8,367 nt of DNA, taken from contig JAFGNC010000184.1 in the NCBI GenBank assembly GCA_016927175.1, forward strand, positions 1 to 8,367, given 5' to 3'. The notes beneath the pieces were generated by a model. The model had not been told where the DNA came from, ran no database searches, and saw only the letters and a program-made list of their open reading frames with translations. This document shows positions 5,704-8,367 of this stretch, in pieces. Position numbers and translations under genes: made by a program. The stretch's first letter is position 1. Each line of letters starts with the position of its first letter. The DNA comes from Gammaproteobacteria bacterium (lineage in GTDB: Bacteria > Pseudomonadota > Gammaproteobacteria > Steroidobacterales > Rariloculaceae).

Positions 5704-7089
5704 ATGGTAAAGAACCTCGAAGAAGCGATTCAGGAGGCCGGCAGCCCGGTGAAGCTGCTGTGGAACTCGAAGACCCCACCGGCCATCGTGCCGCGCGTCG
5801 TGCCGGAGTTCACGAACTGGCGCGACGAGCAGATGGCCTGGCGCCGCACCGCGGTCCTGTACGACCAGTCGCATCACATGGCGGACCTGAACATCAAAGG
5901 TCCCGATGCGCTCAGGCTGATCAGCGACCTCGCCGTCAACAGCGTTCAAAGCTTTCCGGTCGACGTGGCCAAGCAGTTCGTAGCGGTCAACCATGACGGT
6001 TACGTGATCGGCGACAACATCCTGTTCCACCTCGAAGAGGACGAGTTTCAGGCCGTCGGCATTCCGCCCTCGATAAACTGGCTGAACTATCACGCCGTCA
6101 CGGGCGGCTACGACGTGCGCATCTGGCGCGACGACAATTCCCTGTACAGGAAGGGCGATCCGGTTCTGTATCGCTACCAGATCCAGGGCCCCGGCGCGAT
6201 GGACGTGATCCGCGAGGCGACGGGGCAGGAGCCGCCGAAAGTGCGCTTCTTCCACATGACCCGCCTGAGCATCGCGGGCAGACAGGTTCGAGCGCTGCGC
6301 CACGGCATGGCGGGCGAGCCGGGTTTCGAGATCTGGGGGCCGTGGGAGGACAACGGCGCCGTCCATGCGGCGCTGCTCGAGGCCGGGGAGAAGAGCGGGA
6401 TGGTTCAGGTCGGTGGCCGCGCCTATCACACCAACGCGCTGGAGTCCGGCTGGTTGCCGCGCCCGCTGCCCGCGATCTATTCGGGCGAAAAGATGAAGCC
6501 GTATCGCGAGTGGCTGAGCGAGAGCGCCTATGAGACGACGGCGCCGCTCGGCGGCAGCTATTACTCGGAGAACATCGAGGACTATTACTTCACGCCTTAC
6601 GAGCTCGACTACGGCCGCATCATCGGCTTCGATCACGATTTCGTCGGCCGCGAAGCGCTCGAGAAGATGGCCGCCGACGGCAGGGCCGGGCGGCGCAGGA
6701 AGGTCACGTTCGTCTGGAACGGAGACGATACCGCCGCCGCCTACGGCTCGATGTTCCACGACGGGCAGGGCGCCAAGTTCATCAACCTGCCGATGTCGCT
6801 CTACGACACGTTCCATGCCGACCGCGTCGAGGCCGACGGCAACGTGGTCGGGCTTTCGACCTGGACCGGCTACTCGGCCAACGTGCGCAGGATCCTGTCG
6901 CTGGGCACGATCGACGCCGAGCTCGCCGCGCCGGGCACGGAGGTGACCATCGTGTGGGGCGAAGACAGGCCGTCCTCGAAGGTGCAGGTCGAGGAGCACG
7001 TGCCGTTCAGGATTCGCGCGACGGTCATGCCCGCTCCGCTGGTGGAGAAGGCCCGGACGGTCTATCGCTCGGATGCGGATCTGAAGTAG
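5704..7089 (+). CDS. Aminomethyltransferase (GcvT)-fold protein, LigM/DesA-like tetrahydrofolate-dependent O-demethylase
   Basis: This 461-residue cytosolic protein resembles LigM (vanillate/3-O-methylgallate demethylase of Sphingobium SYK-6, about 471 residues) along its whole length. LigM moves the methyl of an aryl methyl ether to tetrahydrofolate. Matching motifs, compared with LigM from memory, are VVPEFTNWR (32-40), VLYDQSHHM (51-59), HGMAGEPGFEIWGP (200-213), GGRAYHTNALESGW (237-250), LPAIYSGEKMK (255-265), EDYYFTPYE (292-300), DHDFVGREALE (310-320), VWNGDD (337-342) and TGYSANVRRILSL (388-400). Conserved positions include the proposed catalytic Tyr (Y241, LigM Y247), the folate-binding Glu (E209, LigM E215), Q55 and H57-H58. 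Two LigM substrate residues differ: Y31 is V29 and carboxylate-contacting R122 is I120. The protein is therefore probably a methyltransferase to THF with a substrate other than vanillate. No one-carbon or aromatic-ring genes are adjacent. The ATG follows a GGAAGTGAG-type site. Family confident, substrate unknown. Confidence 0.88.
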   Translation: MVKNLEEAIQEAGSPVKLLWNSKTPPAIVPRVVPEFTNWRDEQMAWRRTAVLYDQSHHMADLNIKGPDALRLISDLAVNSVQSFPVDVAKQFVAVNHDGYVIGDNILFHLEEDEFQAVGIPPSINWLNYHAVTGGYDVRIWRDDNSLYRKGDPVLYRYQIQGPGAMDVIREATGQEPPKVRFFHMTRLSIAGRQVRALRHGMAGEPGFEIWGPWEDNGAVHAALLEAGEKSGMVQVGGRAYHTNALESGWLPRPLPAIYSGEKMKPYREWLSESAYETTAPLGGSYYSENIEDYYFTPYELDYGRIIGFDHDFVGREALEKMAADGRAGRRRKVTFVWNGDDTAAAYGSMFHDGQGAKFINLPMSLYDTFHADRVEADGNVVGLSTWTGYSANVRRILSLGTIDAELAAPGTEVTIVWGEDRPSSKVQVEEHVPFRIRATVMPAPLVEKARTVYRSDADLK

Positions 7090-7103
7090 ACGGGCGCGGG
7101 ATC

Positions 7104-7119
7104 GCGGCCGCGTGGCCGC
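7104..7119. terminator. Small hairpin between convergent genes, possible bidirectional terminator
   Basis: GCGGCC (7104-7109) and GGCCGC (7114-7119) form a perfect 6-bp stem with the 4-base loop GCGT. It fills the 30-bp gap between the stop of the LigM-like gene (7089) and the stop of the opposing gene (7120). No T-tract is present on either side, so termination efficiency is doubtful. Confidence 0.35.
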
Positions 7120-8367
7120 TCAGCGACCCTCCGCTGCCGCGCTTCGGTCGCGCCGGCCGAGCTCGGCGTCCTCGTCGATCGTCAGATCCTCGCAGGCTGC
7201 CGAGAAGTACGGGACCTCGGAGACGTTCGTGGCGTTCGAGCCCGTGGCGTCCTCGGTCCAATAGAGCGGGTCGTTCGCGACAAAGCTGCGTCGAAGCTGC
7301 CGTGTCTCGGTGTCGAACGTGAACTCCTCCGTGACGTGCAGCTGGTCGCTGTGCGGCGTGCGGCTGTTGAAGAGGCCCGGCTCGAACCCGATCGTGTCGA
7401 CGATCAGCGTGTCGTTCTCCCAGCGCCCGATCGAATGACCGGTCAGGCTCGGCTCGATACCCTCCGGGTGCTCGCTCATGTTCATGTGAATCGTGCGCTC
7501 GACGCCGAGCCGGCCGTACTGGATCGTGATCGTATCGCCCCGCTGAATCACGCGGTTGACCACCTCGCCGGAGTCGCCGCTCCACTCCGTCACGATGCTG
7601 GTGAAAACGCAGGACATGTCGTAACGGCTGCCGATCTCGCGCGCGTCGAGCGCGGCCTGGCCCGCTTCGGTCAGCTCGATGCCGCCGGCACCGAAGGGTC
7701 CGCGGCCGCCGCCTGCAGCCGCGTTGGCCGCTCTGGCGGCCGCTTCGGCCTCGGCGGCGCTCTCGACGACGCCTTCCCTCGCGAGGCGCAGGGCCTCGGC
7801 GCGGGCGGCGGCCTGCTCGGTGCCGCGCGCGCCGCCGATGACGCCAGCGGCTTCGGGATCGTCGGCGTACCGCGCAGCCTCGCTGAGCGGCACGAGCGTT
7901 CCGCGCTGACCGCGCGGATCGGTCATGACGCGCTGCTCCTGCGCCCAGTCGCCGGAAATGTTCGGCTCGCCGTTCGCAAGCCTGAGCGGTCGCTCGCCCT
8001 GACCGATTTCCGCCGGCGCTGAGATCTGGCCGTAGCGGTCGAGGCTCGAGCCGTCGTCGAAGATCACGGTGCTGACGTAGCAGGAGTACGGGTCGTCACG
8101 GTCCGGAGAGCCCGTGATCGTGACTTCCTCGCCCACCGGAAACAGGTCGGGGGACCAGCCCGAGCGGCGCAGCGTATTGGCGGAGCGCATCTCGCAGCGC
8201 ATCGCGACCGTTTCACCGTTCTCGTCTACGACGTCGAGATAGAGCCATGAATGCGGGTTGACGAAGTCGAGGCCCGTCACGGTGCCCGTGATTTCGATAT
8301 CCTCGTCCATGACGAACGTACCGAAGCCGTGGTGGGCGAGCGTCGCCGGCGCGACGGCGGCGCCGGC
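7120..8367 (-). CDS. Secreted DUF6152 protein with C-terminal 'GHSIGRWENDTL' domain (start beyond the window edge)
   Basis: The frame stays open to the last base, giving 415 visible residues; the start and most of the signal peptide lie outside. An internal ATG at 8308-8310 is not the true start: the 19 upstream residues read as the end of a signal peptide (AGAAVAPATLAHHGFGTF) and include the AHH motif that opens mature DUF6152 proteins. DUF6152 covers visible residues about 11-100 (ITGTVTGLDFVNPHSWLYLDV, then ANTLRRSGWSPDLFPVGEEVTITGSP). A linker with NGEPNISGDW follows. An Ala/Arg/Glu-rich, probably helical segment spans about 160-220. The C-terminal domain (about 248-395) carries Cys in SCVF, RTIHMNM, GHSIGRWENDTLIVDTIGF, PHSDQLHVTEEF and NDPLYWTED. 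This is the same domain type as in the 3124-4530 gene. The function of either domain is not established; a periplasmic location is inferred from the signal remnant. It converges on the LigM-like gene and is not co-transcribed with it. Confidence 0.87.
   Translation of the reverse strand, partial: AGAAVAPATLAHHGFGTFVMDEDIEITGTVTGLDFVNPHSWLYLDVVDENGETVAMRCEMRSANTLRRSGWSPDLFPVGEEVTITGSPDRDDPYSCYVSTVIFDDGSSLDRYGQISAPAEIGQGERPLRLANGEPNISGDWAQEQRVMTDPRGQRGTLVPLSEAARYADDPEAAGVIGGARGTEQAAARAEALRLAREGVVESAAEAEAAARAANAAAGGGRGPFGAGGIELTEAGQAALDAREIGSRYDMSCVFTSIVTEWSGDSGEVVNRVIQRGDTITIQYGRLGVERTIHMNMSEHPEGIEPSLTGHSIGRWENDTLIVDTIGFEPGLFNSRTPHSDQLHVTEEFTFDTETRQLRRSFVANDPLYWTEDATGSNATNVSEVPYFSAACEDLTIDEDAELGRRDRSAAAEGR

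Noticed and set aside
5587..6999. A 470-residue open frame on the minus strand opposite the LigM-like gene
   Set aside because: Its composition is low-complexity, rich in Arg, Val, Asp, His and Leu, with no recognisable motif. The opposite strand aligns end to end with a known enzyme family.
8308..8310. ATG as the start of the DUF6152 gene
   Set aside because: The reading frame continues upstream to the window edge and encodes the end of a signal peptide plus the AHH motif that begins mature DUF6152 proteins, so the real start is outside.

Overview
The window is GC-rich and densely coding. It carries six genes, the two at the edges being cut off. The content suggests a Gram-negative environmental bacterium rich in uncharacterised secreted proteins. 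A DUF1592/DUF1552 pair, DUF6152 proteins and a THF-dependent O-demethylase-like enzyme together fit uncultured Gammaproteobacteria (Steroidobacterales/Woeseiales-like) or Acidobacteriota. This placement is an inference from gene content, not from a marker gene. No tRNA, rRNA, CRISPR array, insertion sequence or phage gene was seen.

Left part, minus strand (1-4530): a secreted protein of unknown function (3124-4530) is followed by a strong hairpin (3073-3113) and a 255-bp gap. Next comes a predicted lipoprotein of the DUF1587/1595/1592/1588/1585 family with two CXXCH motifs (520-2868). It is tightly coupled to the first 172 residues of a Tat-exported DUF1552 protein (1-516, running off the left edge).

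Middle (4531-4843): a 313-bp divergent intergenic region with plausible back-to-back sigma70-like promoters and a small palindrome. It drives the minus-strand secreted protein and, rightwards, a TRIC/UPF0126 (YicG/YadS-like) inner-membrane protein (4844-5479).

Right part: after a 224-bp gap with a foldable inverted repeat lies a 461-residue GcvT-fold protein closely resembling the THF-dependent aryl O-demethylases LigM/DesA (5704-7089). It converges, over 30 bp containing a small hairpin, on a minus-strand secreted protein (7120 to the right edge). That protein fuses an N-terminal DUF6152 domain to a C-terminal domain that also appears in the 3124-4530 protein.

How the genes may fit together (inference): four of the six products are exported, including a probable c-type cytochrome and its habitual DUF1552 partner. 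The demethylase-like enzyme is cytosolic and appears to have lost two substrate-contacting residues of LigM. A periplasmic oxidation or binding module working on a methoxylated compound that is then demethylated inside the cell is possible, but the sequence does not prove it. The most promising items are the DUF1592/DUF1552 pair, the domain shared by the two secreted proteins, and the altered active site of the LigM-like enzyme.
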